From: JAJEAO01 sp963667635
Lineage (GTDB): Bacteria; Acidobacteriota; Vicinamibacteria; Marinacidobacterales; Marinacidobacteraceae
DNA length: 64,000 nucleotides
Assembly: GCA_965232015.1 (NCBI GenBank)
Contig: OZ246946.1
Span: 2,294,001-2,358,000 of the forward strand
Direction of reading: 5' to 3'
The notes under the pieces were generated by a model that was not told where the DNA came from, did not search any database, and worked only from the letters and a program-made list of their open reading frames with translations. The translations under genes and the position numbers were made by a program. Every line of letters begins with the position of its first letter. The first letter of the stretch is position 1. Shown piece after piece: positions 24,995-34,406 of the stretch.

Positions 24995-26364
24995 GCTCGC
25001 CCTCCGGCGCTCCGCACCCGGGCGAGCGAGGCGGCCGCGAGGCTGTGCGCCGTCTCGTCCCCGGCCCGGTCCACGACCTCCGCCGCGAACGCCTCGATCA
25101 GCAGATCCCGCGAGTCGAGCGCTCCCAGCCCCCGCGAGCGCAGGTAGAACAGTGCGTTCTCGTCGAGGCGTCCGATCGCGGCCCCGTGGGCGCACTTCAC
25201 ATCGTCGGCGTGGATCTCGAGGCGCGGCTGGGTGTGCGCCCGGGCGCCGTCGGAGAGCAGCAGGTTCCGATTCGACTGCGCGGCGTCGGTGCCCGCGGCT
25301 CCCGGCGCCACCACGACCTGACCGTCGAAGACGGTGCGGGCTTCCCCGGCGAGCACGGCCTTGTAGAGCTGGCGGCTGGTGGCGTGGCGCGCCGCATGGA
25401 CCACCAGCGTGTGGTGCTCGGCCCGTTCCCGCCCGGCGCCCACGAAGAGGCCGTTCAGCGAAGCCGAGCTGCCCTCGCCGCGAAACACCGCGGTCGCATC
25501 ATGGCGATGCTTCATCCGTCCCAGCGACAGAACCGTGCTGGTCACGCTGGCGTCCCGGTCGAGGTGGAACGTGGTCCGACCGGTGTGGTTGCCCTCCCCG
25601 GTCTCGATGCCGAGCCGGAGGTAGTCGAGGTGGGCGCCCGGGCCGAGTCGGACGACGGTGCTCGGGTTGGTCCAACCCTCGGGACTGGCGTGTTCGCCCT
25701 CATGAATCTCGATCACGGTCGCGCGACTCTGCGGCCCGAGCGTGATGAGGAAGCGGGGGTGGAGCATGCCGGGAGCATCGGCCTCCGCGTCTTCCCGGCG
25801 GACGGAACGCAGCAGCACCGGGCCGCTCTCCGTCCCGGCGGCCACCCGGAGGGCAACGCCACCGCCGAACAGACCCGCATTCAGCATCTCGAGCGGATTG
25901 CGGAAACACGCCCCGAGATCCAACCCGGGCCGATGCAGCCGGTCCCGCGCATCGGCGAGAAACACGGGCAGCGCCGGCCGCAGGGTCCCGTCCGGATCGC
26001 GGTCGAAGACGTCGTCCGGGGCGCCGCCGGCCTCGAAGGGCTCCACGCGGACCCCGGCCGACCCGGACGCGCGTCCCGCCGGGACGCCGCCCACGAGGAC
26101 CGCCTCGCCCTTCGTCTCGGCGGGCCACGGCTCGATGGCGGCGGAGTCCGCTTCCCCTGCCTCCAGGCGCCGGAACGGAATCCGGGCGAGCTCGCCGAAC
26201 CCGGAGAAGCGCCAGTCCTCGTCCTTCCGGGTCGGGAATCCACCCCGTCGGAAAACCTCGTTCACGAAGCGCCGGCGCCCGTCCGCCGCCGAGCCGGCGG
26301 CGGGAACGAGCGCGAGCATCCGGGCGTGGGCGTCGCCGGGGGCGCGCGCCGTCATCCGAGGCAT
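24991..26364 (-). CDS. sufD: SUF scaffold protein SufD
   Basis: This 457-residue SufD has an N-terminal helical region (RKDEDWRFSGFGEL, the usual KDE-W-R-F motif) and a long right-handed beta-helix core with HHTLVVHAARHATSRQLYKAVL. The C-terminal conserved HGAAIGRLDENALFYLRSRGL contains the His and Glu seen in the SufB/SufD family. SufD pairs with SufB on two SufC subunits to build clusters. It begins 24 bases after sufC and overlaps sufS by four bases. Confidence 0.94.
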   Translation of the reverse strand: MPRMTARAPGDAHARMLALVPAAGSAADGRRRFVNEVFRRGGFPTRKDEDWRFSGFGELARIPFRRLEAGEADSAAIEPWPAETKGEAVLVGGVPAGRASGSAGVRVEPFEAGGAPDDVFDRDPDGTLRPALPVFLADARDRLHRPGLDLGACFRNPLEMLNAGLFGGGVALRVAAGTESGPVLLRSVRREDAEADAPGMLHPRFLITLGPQSRATVIEIHEGEHASPEGWTNPSTVVRLGPGAHLDYLRLGIETGEGNHTGRTTFHLDRDASVTSTVLSLGRMKHRHDATAVFRGEGSSASLNGLFVGAGRERAEHHTLVVHAARHATSRQLYKAVLAGEARTVFDGQVVVAPGAAGTDAAQSNRNLLLSDGARAHTQPRLEIHADDVKCAHGAAIGRLDENALFYLRSRGLGALDSRDLLIEAFAAEVVDRAGDETAHSLAAASLARVRSAGGRA

Positions 26365-26388
26365 CGTTCTTCGTTCTGCGGGCGCGAA

Positions 26389-27140
26389 TCAGGCGCCGAC
26401 CGGCGCCTTTCCGTAACCCTCGGCCTCCAGCCGCAGGGCCACTTCTCCGCCGCCGCTCTCTTCGATGCGTCCGCGACGGAGTACGTGGACCCGGTCGGGG
26501 ACGAGGTGGTTCAGGAGGCGCTGGTAGTGGGTGATCACCAGGAAACCCCGCTCGGGCGAACGCATGCGGTTCACCCCGTCGGCCACGATCCGGAGGGCAT
26601 CAATGTCGAGCCCGGAGTCCGTCTCGTCGAGCACGGCGAACGTCGGCTCGAGCACCGACATCTGGAGGATCTCGTTGCGCTTCTTCTCTCCGCCGGAGAA
26701 CCCGGCGTTCACCGGACGCCGGATGAGCTCGGGATCGAAGTCGAGCTCTTCCACCCAGCGGCGCATGAGCTCGAGGAAGTCCACCGCATCGAGCTCCGGC
26801 TCCCCCCGGTGCTTTCTGACCTCGTTGACCGCGGCCTTCAGGAAGTAGGTGTTGTTCACTCCGGGGATCTCGACCGGGTACTGGAAGGCGAGGAAGATCC
26901 CGGCGCGCGCCCGCTGCTCGGGCTCCCACTCCGCGATGTCCTCGCCACGGAACCGGAGCTCACCGGCGGTGATCTCGTAGCCCTCGCGGCCGGCGATGGC
27001 ATAGGCGAGCGTGCTCTTGCCCGAGCCGTTCGGCCCCATGATCGCGTGGGTCTCCCCGGCCGGGACCACCAGGTCGAGGCCGCGCAGGATCTCGCGCCCC
27101 TCGACTTCGACCCGCAGGCCGCTGATCTCGAGAAGCGGAG

Positions 27141-27144
<4 letters not shown>
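26389..27144 (-). CDS. sufC: SUF ATPase SufC
   Basis: This 251-residue ABC-type ATPase has Walker A GPNGSGKST (about 37-45), signature FSGGEKKRNEILQM and Walker B FAVLDETDSGLD. The EKKRNEI form of the signature and LDETDSGLDIDAL are diagnostic for SufC. It drives conformational change of SufB/SufD. The ATG overlaps the sufB stop (ATGA). No transmembrane partner exists, as expected for this soluble ABC protein. Confidence 0.96.
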
Positions 27145-28607
<1,463 letters not shown>

Positions 28608-28632
28608 GGGCGGGTCGGAGGGTCCGAAGTTC

Positions 28633-29088
28633 CTACTGGAGGACGGGGAGCTGAGGTCCGTCGAGCGGACGGGAGGAGAGTCCGGCGTCGGCGACGACAT
28701 GCGCCAGAGTCAGATCGGAGAGCGCCCCGAGCAGCCGTTCGTGGATCCGGTGGAGCGGCGTGCGAACCGAGCAGGTCGAGACGAGCGAGCAACCGGGGTC
28801 GTCGAGCACGCACTCGACGAGCGCGAGCGGTCCTTCTACCGACTCGATGACCTCGGTGACCCCGATCTCCTCGGCCGGACGGGCGAGGCGGTAGCCGCCG
28901 TAGATCCCTCGCCGGGTCTTGACAATCCCGGATCGCTTCAGTCCCTGGAGCACCTTGGCGGCGAGCTCGGGCGGAAGGCGGTGGTGCTCGGCGAGGTGGC
29001 GCGCGCTGAGGGTCCGCCCCGGGGGGAGCACGGCGAGATCGGAGAGCGCCATCAGGGCGTAGTCGGTGCTCTTCGAGAGACGGATCAT
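28633..29088 (-). CDS. Rrf2-family Fe-S-sensing regulator (IscR/SufR-like)
   Basis: This 151-residue winged-helix regulator has the Rrf2 helix-turn-helix (KSTDYALMALSDLAVLP ... SARHLAEHHRLPPELAAKVLQ) and the wing TRRGIYGGYRLAR. A three-Cys cluster motif, C-x7-C-x5-C in ECVLDDPGCSLVSTCS, binds [2Fe-2S] in IscR. It is the first gene of the operon, so it most likely senses cluster supply and controls its own suf genes. An inverted repeat, GTCAA/TTGAC, about 125 bases upstream may be its operator. No strong Shine-Dalgarno sequence is seen. Confidence 0.9.
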   Translation of the reverse strand: MIRLSKSTDYALMALSDLAVLPPGRTLSARHLAEHHRLPPELAAKVLQGLKRSGIVKTRRGIYGGYRLARPAEEIGVTEVIESVEGPLALVECVLDDPGCSLVSTCSVRTPLHRIHERLLGALSDLTLAHVVADAGLSSRPLDGPQLPVLQ

Positions 29089-29213
29089 GGGAAGGAAATC
29101 ATCGGTCGCGGGATGCCCGACCCCATCGGACAGAGACGCCGCCCACGCACGCGGAGGCTGGAACGACTCGCCGGAACGCCGCCTCCGGCCCGGTCGGACC
29201 AGAGTGCCGGTCG

Positions 29214-29233
29214 GTCAAATGCGACCTATTGAC
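29214..29233 (-). promoter_or_regulatory. Inverted repeat upstream of the suf operon, possible Rrf2 operator
   Basis: GTCAA (29,214-29,218) and TTGAC (29,229-29,233) form an inverted repeat in a locally AT-richer segment, on the promoter side of the Rrf2 gene. The overall length of about 20 bases fits a dimeric winged-helix regulator. The -10 and -35 boxes cannot be set with confidence. The region from 29,089 to 29,213 shows no gene. Confidence 0.4.
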
Positions 29234-29264
29234 TCGCAGATTCTACCACGCCCGACCCCCTCCG

Positions 29265-29330
29265 ACTCGGTCTCTCGGTGCCGGGCCCCTAGCCCCCACC
29301 GGGAGAACTGGGGGAGAACCGGCGGAGTCC
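29265..29330 (+). repeat. Composite interspersed repeat: type A core inserted in type B
   Basis: The left half of type B (GCCGGGCCCCTA) is followed directly by a type A core (GCCCCCACCGGGAGAACTGG, 29,292-29,311) and then by the right half of type B (GAGAACCGGCGGAGTCC). The same chimera occurs at 33,543-33,597, with one G fewer at the right junction. It lies in the gap between the suf promoter and the alkA-like gene. Confidence 0.75.
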
Positions 29331-29386
29331 CATGCCGGCGCGCCGGGCGACGCTCCGGCGGGAACATGCCGATTGACTCTCTCGGT

Positions 29387-29440
29387 GCCGGGCCCCTACC
29401 GGGAGAACCGGCGGAGTCCGGCGCTCCAGACGGCGCTCCG
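29387..29440 (+). repeat. Type B interspersed repeat core with 3' extension
   Basis: The first 38 bases (29,387-29,424) are identical to those at 54,069-54,106 and to the reverse complement of 5575-5612. The similarity to the 5.6 kb copy continues for a further 16 bases through a GCGCTCC direct repeat. The repeat ends about 15 bases before the ATG of the AlkA-like gene, so it must lie in that gene's leader. Confidence 0.85.
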
Positions 29441-29454
29441 TACACTCCCGGCCC

Positions 29455-30156
29455 ATGCCGACCGAGGGGCCATGGAGCCCGCCCGCTGCGACGCCTCCCG
29501 ATTGGAGCGAGGCCGAGGCGTTCCTCTCGGAGCGGGATCCGGTGCTGGCCGCGCTCATCCGCCGCACCGGCCCTTGCACCCTCGCCCCCCGTCCCAACTC
29601 GTTCGGCACGCTCGCCGGCGCCATCGTGGCCCAGCAGATCTCCGCCGCCGCCGCCCGCACGATCCATCGCCGCCTGTGGGCGCTGACCGACGGCGAGGCC
29701 CCGACGCCCCGGGACATCCTCGATCGCGACGAGGAAGCGCTCCGACGGGTCGGGCTCTCCCGGCAGAAGATCGGCTACCTGCGCGACCTGGCCCGGCGGA
29801 TCGAAACCGGGGCGCTGGACCTCGAAGCGCTTCCCGGCCTCGACGACGAGGCCGTCCGCCGCGCCCTCACCGCGGTGCGGGGCATCGGCGACTGGACTGC
29901 GCACATGCACCTCATCTTCACGTTGAACCGCCCCGATGTCTTCGCTCCCGGGGACGCGGCTGTGCTCGCGGCGATGCGCGATCTGTACGACCTGCCTGAC
30001 CGGGCGCCGCCGGCCGCCTACGCCGCGATCAGCGACCAATGGATCCCCTGGCGCAGCATCGGCGTCTGGTACCTGTACGAGCACATCCACCAGCTCCGCG
30101 CCGCAGCGGCAACCGCGCGCGCCGGAGAGAAAGCACCCGGCGGGCGTCGCGGCTGA
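29455..30156 (+). CDS. DNA-3-methyladenine glycosylase II-like (AlkA/HhH-GPD)
   Basis: This 233-residue HhH-GPD glycosylase has FGTLAGAIVAQQISAAAARTIHRRL in the N-terminal helical part and the helix-hairpin-helix VRGIGDWTAHMHLIF (about 139-153). The catalytic Asp is in VFAPGDAAV (about 167). It lacks the extra N-terminal domain of E. coli AlkA, as in many short AlkA-like enzymes that remove alkylated purines. There is no Fe-S motif, so it is not a MutY or Nth protein. It stands alone, with an interspersed repeat in its leader. It ends 15 bases before the convergent PIN toxin gene. Confidence 0.88.
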   Translation: MPTEGPWSPPAATPPDWSEAEAFLSERDPVLAALIRRTGPCTLAPRPNSFGTLAGAIVAQQISAAAARTIHRRLWALTDGEAPTPRDILDRDEEALRRVGLSRQKIGYLRDLARRIETGALDLEALPGLDDEAVRRALTAVRGIGDWTAHMHLIFTLNRPDVFAPGDAAVLAAMRDLYDLPDRAPPAAYAAISDQWIPWRSIGVWYLYEHIHQLRAAAATARAGEKAPGGRRG

Positions 30157-30171
30157 CGGGTCCCGCCGGGA

Positions 30172-30603
30172 TCAGCCGGGCCCCGTTGGCAGCCGAAACC
30201 CCTCGCGCTCGGCAGCCGCCGCCAGACGCCGGTCGAGCGACACGAACTCCAGGGATCCGCCCGTTCTTTCCCGCGCCATCACGGCCGCGGCGAGTTGCCC
30301 CGCGTCAGCCGCCCGCAGCGGGTGACGCGCCAAGAGCGCCATCGCACATTCTCGAAGCTCGCGTCGCTGTCCGACCTCGTGCCAACCCGGCGAGAGAGCT
30401 TCGAGCTGGCTCAGCGCCCTGACCCGGTCGTCCCCGACGAGCAGCCCCTGTCGGGCCCGCCGCTCGATGGCGCTCGCGACTTCGACCCGGCTCCAGACCC
30501 AAGTCACGATTCGAGGGTCTGCGTCGTGCCACTCATGGACGCGAAGAGTGGACTCTTCGCGGACGATGAGGGGAACCAGCGCGGAAGCGTCCCAGTACCT
30601 CAA
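30172..30603 (-). CDS. PIN-domain toxin (VapC-like)
   Basis: This 143-residue PIN nuclease has its acidic residues in YWDASALVPL (Asp 5), SRVEVASAI (Glu), RAADAGQLAAA (Asp) and SLDRRLAAAA (Asp), the usual metal-ion quartet. Such toxins cut RNA, often tRNA, when not held by the antitoxin. The start is TTG and overlaps the antitoxin stop as TTGA, so toxin synthesis is coupled to antitoxin translation. It is not closely similar to the PIN toxins at 45.6 and 51.1 kb. It is convergent with the AlkA-like gene. Confidence 0.83.
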   Translation of the reverse strand: MRYWDASALVPLIVREESTLRVHEWHDADPRIVTWVWSRVEVASAIERRARQGLLVGDDRVRALSQLEALSPGWHEVGQRRELRECAMALLARHPLRAADAGQLAAAVMARERTGGSLEFVSLDRRLAAAAEREGFRLPTGPG

Positions 30604-30989
30604 AACCGGTCTTCTCGGTCCTCGAGGAGCGCGTCCAGCAGACCCACGCGCAGCTTCAACGGAGGCCTCTCGTGAATGGTCGGCGCGTCGAAGCGGCCCG
30701 GATTCACGACCCCGAGAGCAATCAGCCGATCCAGGTCGGCATCCCCGGTCGAAGAAGTGGGAGCCGCCTTCGCAACACGTCGCCCACCATCGGGCGCCGA
30801 TCCCTTCCTGCCCGCGGACAAAGGAGCAGCCGATGGACCCGGATCGGCATACTGATCGGTCCGCGGGGGCGTGAGCCTCGCGATCGGTTTCTCGGCTTCA
30901 TCCAGAACCACGACCTCGCCACCCCGCCGCACGATTTCCATGTAGCGGGCCAGATACGTGGTGAACTCGGTGACGGACACGGCCTGCAT
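30600..30989 (-). CDS. Phd/YefM-type antitoxin
   Basis: This 129-residue protein starts with the Phd/YefM fold MQAVSVTEFTTYLARYMEIVRRGGEVVVLDEAEKPIARLTP, which binds DNA as a dimer and represses the operon. A long Pro/Ser/Gly-rich linker follows. The tail NPGRFDAPTIHERPPLKLRVGLLDALLEDRED would wrap the toxin active site. The first half is thus autoregulatory and the second half neutralising. It overlaps the PIN toxin gene by four bases. Confidence 0.83.
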   Translation of the reverse strand: MQAVSVTEFTTYLARYMEIVRRGGEVVVLDEAEKPIARLTPPRTDQYADPGPSAAPLSAGRKGSAPDGGRRVAKAAPTSSTGDADLDRLIALGVVNPGRFDAPTIHERPPLKLRVGLLDALLEDREDRF

Positions 30990-31061
30990 GCGCGTGATTC
31001 TAGTTTGGGCGAGGACACCGAGCGAGCGCCAACGACAGACTCAAAGCGAGTCGGAGAGGCG

Positions 31062-32156
31062 TCAGTTCGGGTCTGGAGACGAGCCCGCTTCGAGCAGGCG
31101 GTAGGCGCGCTCCACCGCGACGAGCGGCGCACCCGGGCCCGGAATCAGACCGGGAAAGTTGTCCGAGTGCGCGGTCAGATCCAGCCGTTCGGCGGCATCG
31201 TCGGCGCTGAGGCCGTTCTCGTGCGCCGTCCGCGCCTGCTCCTGGAAGTCGTCGAGGTAGGCCGCGAGGTTCTCCAGCTTCTCGCGATCTTCGAAGTGGG
31301 GCCCGTGCCCGGGCAGGACGACCTCGAAATCCAGCCCGGCGACGCGACGCACCGTCTCACCCCAGTCGGAGAAGCCGTCTCCCATGAACGGAAGTCCGAA
31401 CGGGATCAGGTCGCCGGTGATCAGCACCCGGCGCTGCGGCAGGTGGACGACCACGTCCCCGGCGGTGTGGCCCCGGCCCATCCACAGCAACCGGATCTCC
31501 TGTCCACCCCGGTAGATCGTGAGCCGCCGGTCGAGCGTGATGGTCGGCGCCACCGGCTCGACCGCGGCGGTGGCCTCCTGGTACGCCTTCATCCGCGCCA
31601 GATCCGCCTCGATCGCCACCCGGTCGTCCCCGGAGGCCGCCGCCAGATCCGCCTCGATTCCCGCGATCTGCTCGGGGAGCGTGCCGACGAACGAGTCCCA
31701 CGCCGTCCCCGAGACCGATCCCCCGGACGACACGATTTCGTATGTCGTTTCGTGGCCGAGGATCTCCACCTCGTCCCCGAAGATCTGGTTCCCGTGGATG
31801 TGGTCGAAGTGGAAGTGCGTGTTCACCACGTACCGCACCGGCTTCGGAGTCACCGCGCCCAACTCCTCGACGAGCACCCAGGCGGCGGCGGGCGTGATGT
31901 GCGAGTCAACGAGGAGCAGCGACTCGCCGAGATCCACGATGGAGGCGTTCGCACCCACGTTCATCGCCCCGGTCCCCACCGCGTGCCAGATCCCGGGCCG
32001 CACCTCGGTGATCCGGTAGGCGGCTCCCTCGTGAGCGTCCGCCCCCGGAGGCGCGGCGGGAGCCGGCTCAACCACCGGGGGAGGCGCGCAGGCGCCGGCG
32101 AGAGCGACGAGGAGCGCGGCGGGGACGAGCGGAAGGGAGTTCGATGGCATCGTCAT
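31062..32156 (-). CDS. Metallo-beta-lactamase-fold lipoprotein hydrolase
   Basis: This protein of about 364 residues has a lipoprotein signal (LPLVPAALLVALAGAC) and an MBL core. NTHFHFDHIHGN (about 109-118) gives the HxHxDH metal site, GRGHTAGDVVVHLP the next His, ITGDLIPFG the bridging Asp and LPGHGPHF the last His. A Pro/Ala-rich linker follows the lipid anchor. Similar exported MBL proteins act on beta-lactams, lactones or esters, or as glyoxalase-like enzymes; the substrate here is unknown. I use the ATG at 32,156, since the longer frame above it is a shadow of the next gene. Confidence 0.84.
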   Translation of the reverse strand: MTMPSNSLPLVPAALLVALAGACAPPPVVEPAPAAPPGADAHEGAAYRITEVRPGIWHAVGTGAMNVGANASIVDLGESLLLVDSHITPAAAWVLVEELGAVTPKPVRYVVNTHFHFDHIHGNQIFGDEVEILGHETTYEIVSSGGSVSGTAWDSFVGTLPEQIAGIEADLAAASGDDRVAIEADLARMKAYQEATAAVEPVAPTITLDRRLTIYRGGQEIRLLWMGRGHTAGDVVVHLPQRRVLITGDLIPFGLPFMGDGFSDWGETVRRVAGLDFEVVLPGHGPHFEDREKLENLAAYLDDFQEQARTAHENGLSADDAAERLDLTAHSDNFPGLIPGPGAPLVAVERAYRLLEAGSSPDPN

Positions 32157-32221
32157 CCCGCGATTGTGCGCCAGGCGCCCTCGCCCCCGCCAGCCCGGAG
32201 GACCTCGGCCCTCGATCTGGC

Positions 32222-33400
32222 TCAGGCCTCCGCCAGCAGGGTGGCCAGTTCCCGAAGACCGATCGCCTCGATCCCGTCGCGCAGGGGATAGCGCTGGTCG
32301 CTGGAGTGGACCACGAAGGTTCGTTCGGGGCGAATGTCCTCCACGGCGGCATGGAAGCCGCGGGAGACGCGCGGCGTCTGTCCGTACTTGATCTCGACCC
32401 CCCAGGGAGCCGGATGTCCCGGGATTTCGAGCACCAGATCGAGTTCGGCGCCCCCACGGGTCCGGTACCACCACGCCCCGGTGCCGAAGGGCGCCACGGC
32501 GAGGAGATTCTCGATCACGAAACCCTCCCAGCTCGCCCCCAGGACCGGATGCCCGGTGACGCCGTGGAAGTCCCGGACTCCCAGAAGCGCGTGGAGCAGG
32601 CCGCTGTCGCGCACGTAAGTCCGGGGCGACTTCATCAGGCGCTTGCCCGGATTCCGGAGGTAGGGGCGGACGATGCGCAGCAGGTGGAGCCCGGTGAGAA
32701 GCGCGATCGCGCGCCGCACCGTCGGCACTGCAAGGCCGAGGCTGGACGCCAGCCGGGACAGGTTCACCGGAGCGCCCTGCGTGTGCGCGAGCATGGTGAG
32801 CAGGTCGTTCAGGACCGCGGGCCGAACGCGCGAGCCGAACGCGGGCAGGTCCCGCTCGCAGTACGCAAAGAGGAGTTTCCGACGCCAGCGGAAACTATCA
32901 GCGTCGGATTCGGCGAGGAACGCGAGGGGAAGGCCTCCACGAATCCAGAGGCGTCGCCGGGTCCCGGCCTCGTTCGGCACTTCGAGGATGCCGAACGGGC
33001 TCAACTCCACCCGGCCCAGGCGGCCGGCCAGGCTCTCGGACTGCCGCAGCAGGAGAAAGGACGCCGACCCGAGGATCAGGAACCGACCGTTCGCCTCCCC
33101 GCTCCTCCGGCCGCGGTCGATGATTTCCCGTAGGGGAGCGAAGAGGTCCGGCGCTCGGTGGATCTTGCCCAGGATGACGAGGCGATCGCGGAAGCCTTCG
33201 AGAAAGGCCGCGGGATCCGTGAGGCGCCGCCGGTCCTCGGGGAGCTCGAGGTCGAGATAGAGAGCGTCTCGGGACCGCGCGATCTCGAGCGCCAGCGTGG
33301 TCTTGCCGGCCTGACGCGGCCCGAGGAGGGCCACGGCGGGTTGACGGCGGAGAGCGTCCTCGACTTCGGTGAACGCCCGACGCGCAGTTATCCTCTCCAA
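32222..33400 (-). CDS. DUF4143-type AAA ATPase with altered Walker B
   Basis: This 392-residue protein has P-loop LLGPRQAGKTTLA (about 25-37) and the usual domains: sensor FLILGSASFLLL, a helix-turn-helix-like middle (VNLSRLASSLGLAVPTVRRAI) and the C-terminal DUF4143 segment (FVIENLLA ... ELDLVLEIPG ... VEIKYG). The usual Walker B sequence LVILDEIQRAP reads LVILGKIHRAP here, so the acidic pair D-E is G-K and ATP hydrolysis should be impaired. The best start is a TTG at 33,400, which lies in a 24-bp near-palindrome. Its relation to the copy at 21 kb is distant. Confidence 0.8.
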   Translation of the reverse strand: MERITARRAFTEVEDALRRQPAVALLGPRQAGKTTLALEIARSRDALYLDLELPEDRRRLTDPAAFLEGFRDRLVILGKIHRAPDLFAPLREIIDRGRRSGEANGRFLILGSASFLLLRQSESLAGRLGRVELSPFGILEVPNEAGTRRRLWIRGGLPLAFLAESDADSFRWRRKLLFAYCERDLPAFGSRVRPAVLNDLLTMLAHTQGAPVNLSRLASSLGLAVPTVRRAIALLTGLHLLRIVRPYLRNPGKRLMKSPRTYVRDSGLLHALLGVRDFHGVTGHPVLGASWEGFVIENLLAVAPFGTGAWWYRTRGGAELDLVLEIPGHPAPWGVEIKYGQTPRVSRGFHAAVEDIRPERTFVVHSSDQRYPLRDGIEAIGLRELATLLAEA

Positions 33401-33422
33401 TCGGACATCATGATATCCGATT
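33399..33422. promoter_or_regulatory. 24-bp near-perfect palindrome at the DUF4143 gene start
   Basis: The arms AATCGGA and TCCGATT enclose ATCATGAT, with only one mismatched pair. The palindrome covers the first bases of the gene and its immediate leader in AT-rich DNA. This suits an operator or an autoregulatory site that blocks initiation. Confidence 0.55.
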
Positions 33423-33484
33423 TGTCAGGATACAGACCACTGCTCATCCGATCCACCTGTGCTTCTGGATCGCCTTATGGAGCG

Positions 33485-33622
33485 CCCCAGTTCTCCCGGT
33501 GGGGGGTCCAGCGGGGAGGCACCGGTCAGCCGCGACGCTCGGTGCCGGGCCCCTAGCCCCCACCGGGAGAACTGGGGAGAACCGGCGGAGTCCGGCGCCA
33601 GTTCTCCCGGTGGGGGCCCGGC
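33485..33622. repeat. Compact array of interspersed repeats (A reversed, B with A inserted, A reversed)
   Basis: A reversed type A core lies at 33,487-33,506. A type B unit with an inserted type A core lies at 33,543-33,598, extended on its left by the GGTCAGCCGCGACGCTCGGTG seen near 5.6 kb. A second reversed type A core at 33,598-33,622 overlaps its right end. The array fills the gap between two minus-strand units and ends eight bases before the stop codon of the secreted-protein gene. No protein is predicted in 33,423-33,629. Confidence 0.8.
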
Positions 33623-33629
33623 AGACCGC

Positions 33630-34406
33630 TCAGTGGTCCGGGGTCTCTTCCTCGGTCTCCTCCTGGAAACTCAACTCGGGGAGGTGTCGCACGAGCCACT
33701 GGTCGGTGCTGCTGACCGCGCCGGCGAGTTTCGACATGACTTCGAGCGCCGCCTCGGGTCCGAGAGCGCGCGCCATCGGTGAGCCCTGATCGAGCGCAGC
33801 GAAGTTGTCGAAGTGGAAGAAGTGGACGTAGCCGCCCTCGCCGCCGAGCGTGATCGCACCGGTCGAATGGTGCATCTCGGCCTCGGTGAAGTGAGGCAGC
33901 ACATCCTCCATCATGACGCGGACGTAGTCCTGCTCCTTGCCCGGGACGACCGAGACTCTCTGGACGAGAGTCAGCGCCGGCTCCTCATCCTCGGGAAGCG
34001 GGCTGTCGATGTCGTGGGTCGCCCGGAGAGCCAGCGACTCCCGACTGGTCACGACTCGCTCGATCCGATTCTCGACCCGGGCTCGGTCGGCGTCGGCGCG
34101 CCCGGGCCGGGCGTAGCCGGCGAACTGGGTGAACGGCTTCAGGATGACGAAGCGGTAGGCGTCGCCGAACACCGCCGTCCGCCCCACGCGGCGCCACGGG
34201 ACTCCAGCCGCCTGCTCCATGGCCGCGAGCTCCTGCTGCGCGGCGAGGAAGTCGTCCACGCCCGCCGGCTCAACGCCGACGATCGTCATCTCGAGCCACG
34301 GCGGCGGCGGATCCTGCGCGCTGGCCGCCGCCGGGAGCGCGGCGACCAGCGCGAGGGAAATCAGCGCCCGCTGCCCTGCCCGAAGCAGGCCACGCGGTCT
34401 CAGCAC
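33630..34406 (-). CDS. Secreted protein with ABM-like fold, unknown function
   Basis: This protein of about 258 residues has a signal peptide (VLRPRGLLRAGQR, ALISLALVAALPAAASAQ). The rest has two similar halves of roughly 110 residues, each starting with a beta-strand and a long helix and containing aromatic His-rich strands (YVHFFHFDNF). This recalls tandem dimeric alpha/beta-barrel (antibiotic-monooxygenase-like) domains, but no catalytic set is clear. The GTG start at 34,406 overlaps the ankyrin gene stop, so it is coupled to that gene. It is the last gene of the DUF1592/DUF1552/ankyrin operon. Confidence 0.65.
   Translation of the reverse strand: MLRPRGLLRAGQRALISLALVAALPAAASAQDPPPPWLEMTIVGVEPAGVDDFLAAQQELAAMEQAAGVPWRRVGRTAVFGDAYRFVILKPFTQFAGYARPGRADADRARVENRIERVVTSRESLALRATHDIDSPLPEDEEPALTLVQRVSVVPGKEQDYVRVMMEDVLPHFTEAEMHHSTGAITLGGEGGYVHFFHFDNFAALDQGSPMARALGPEAALEVMSKLAGAVSSTDQWLVRHLPELSFQEETEEETPDH

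Noticed and set aside
23747..25195. Longer N-terminus for SufS starting at 25,195
   Set aside because: The extra residues are an Arg/Gly-rich shadow of sufD; the GTG overlapping the sufD stop gives a normal SufS.
29280..33622. CRISPR array made of the clustered repeats
   Set aside because: Spacing is irregular, orientation alternates, and cores overlap or nest; there are no regular spacers or cas genes.
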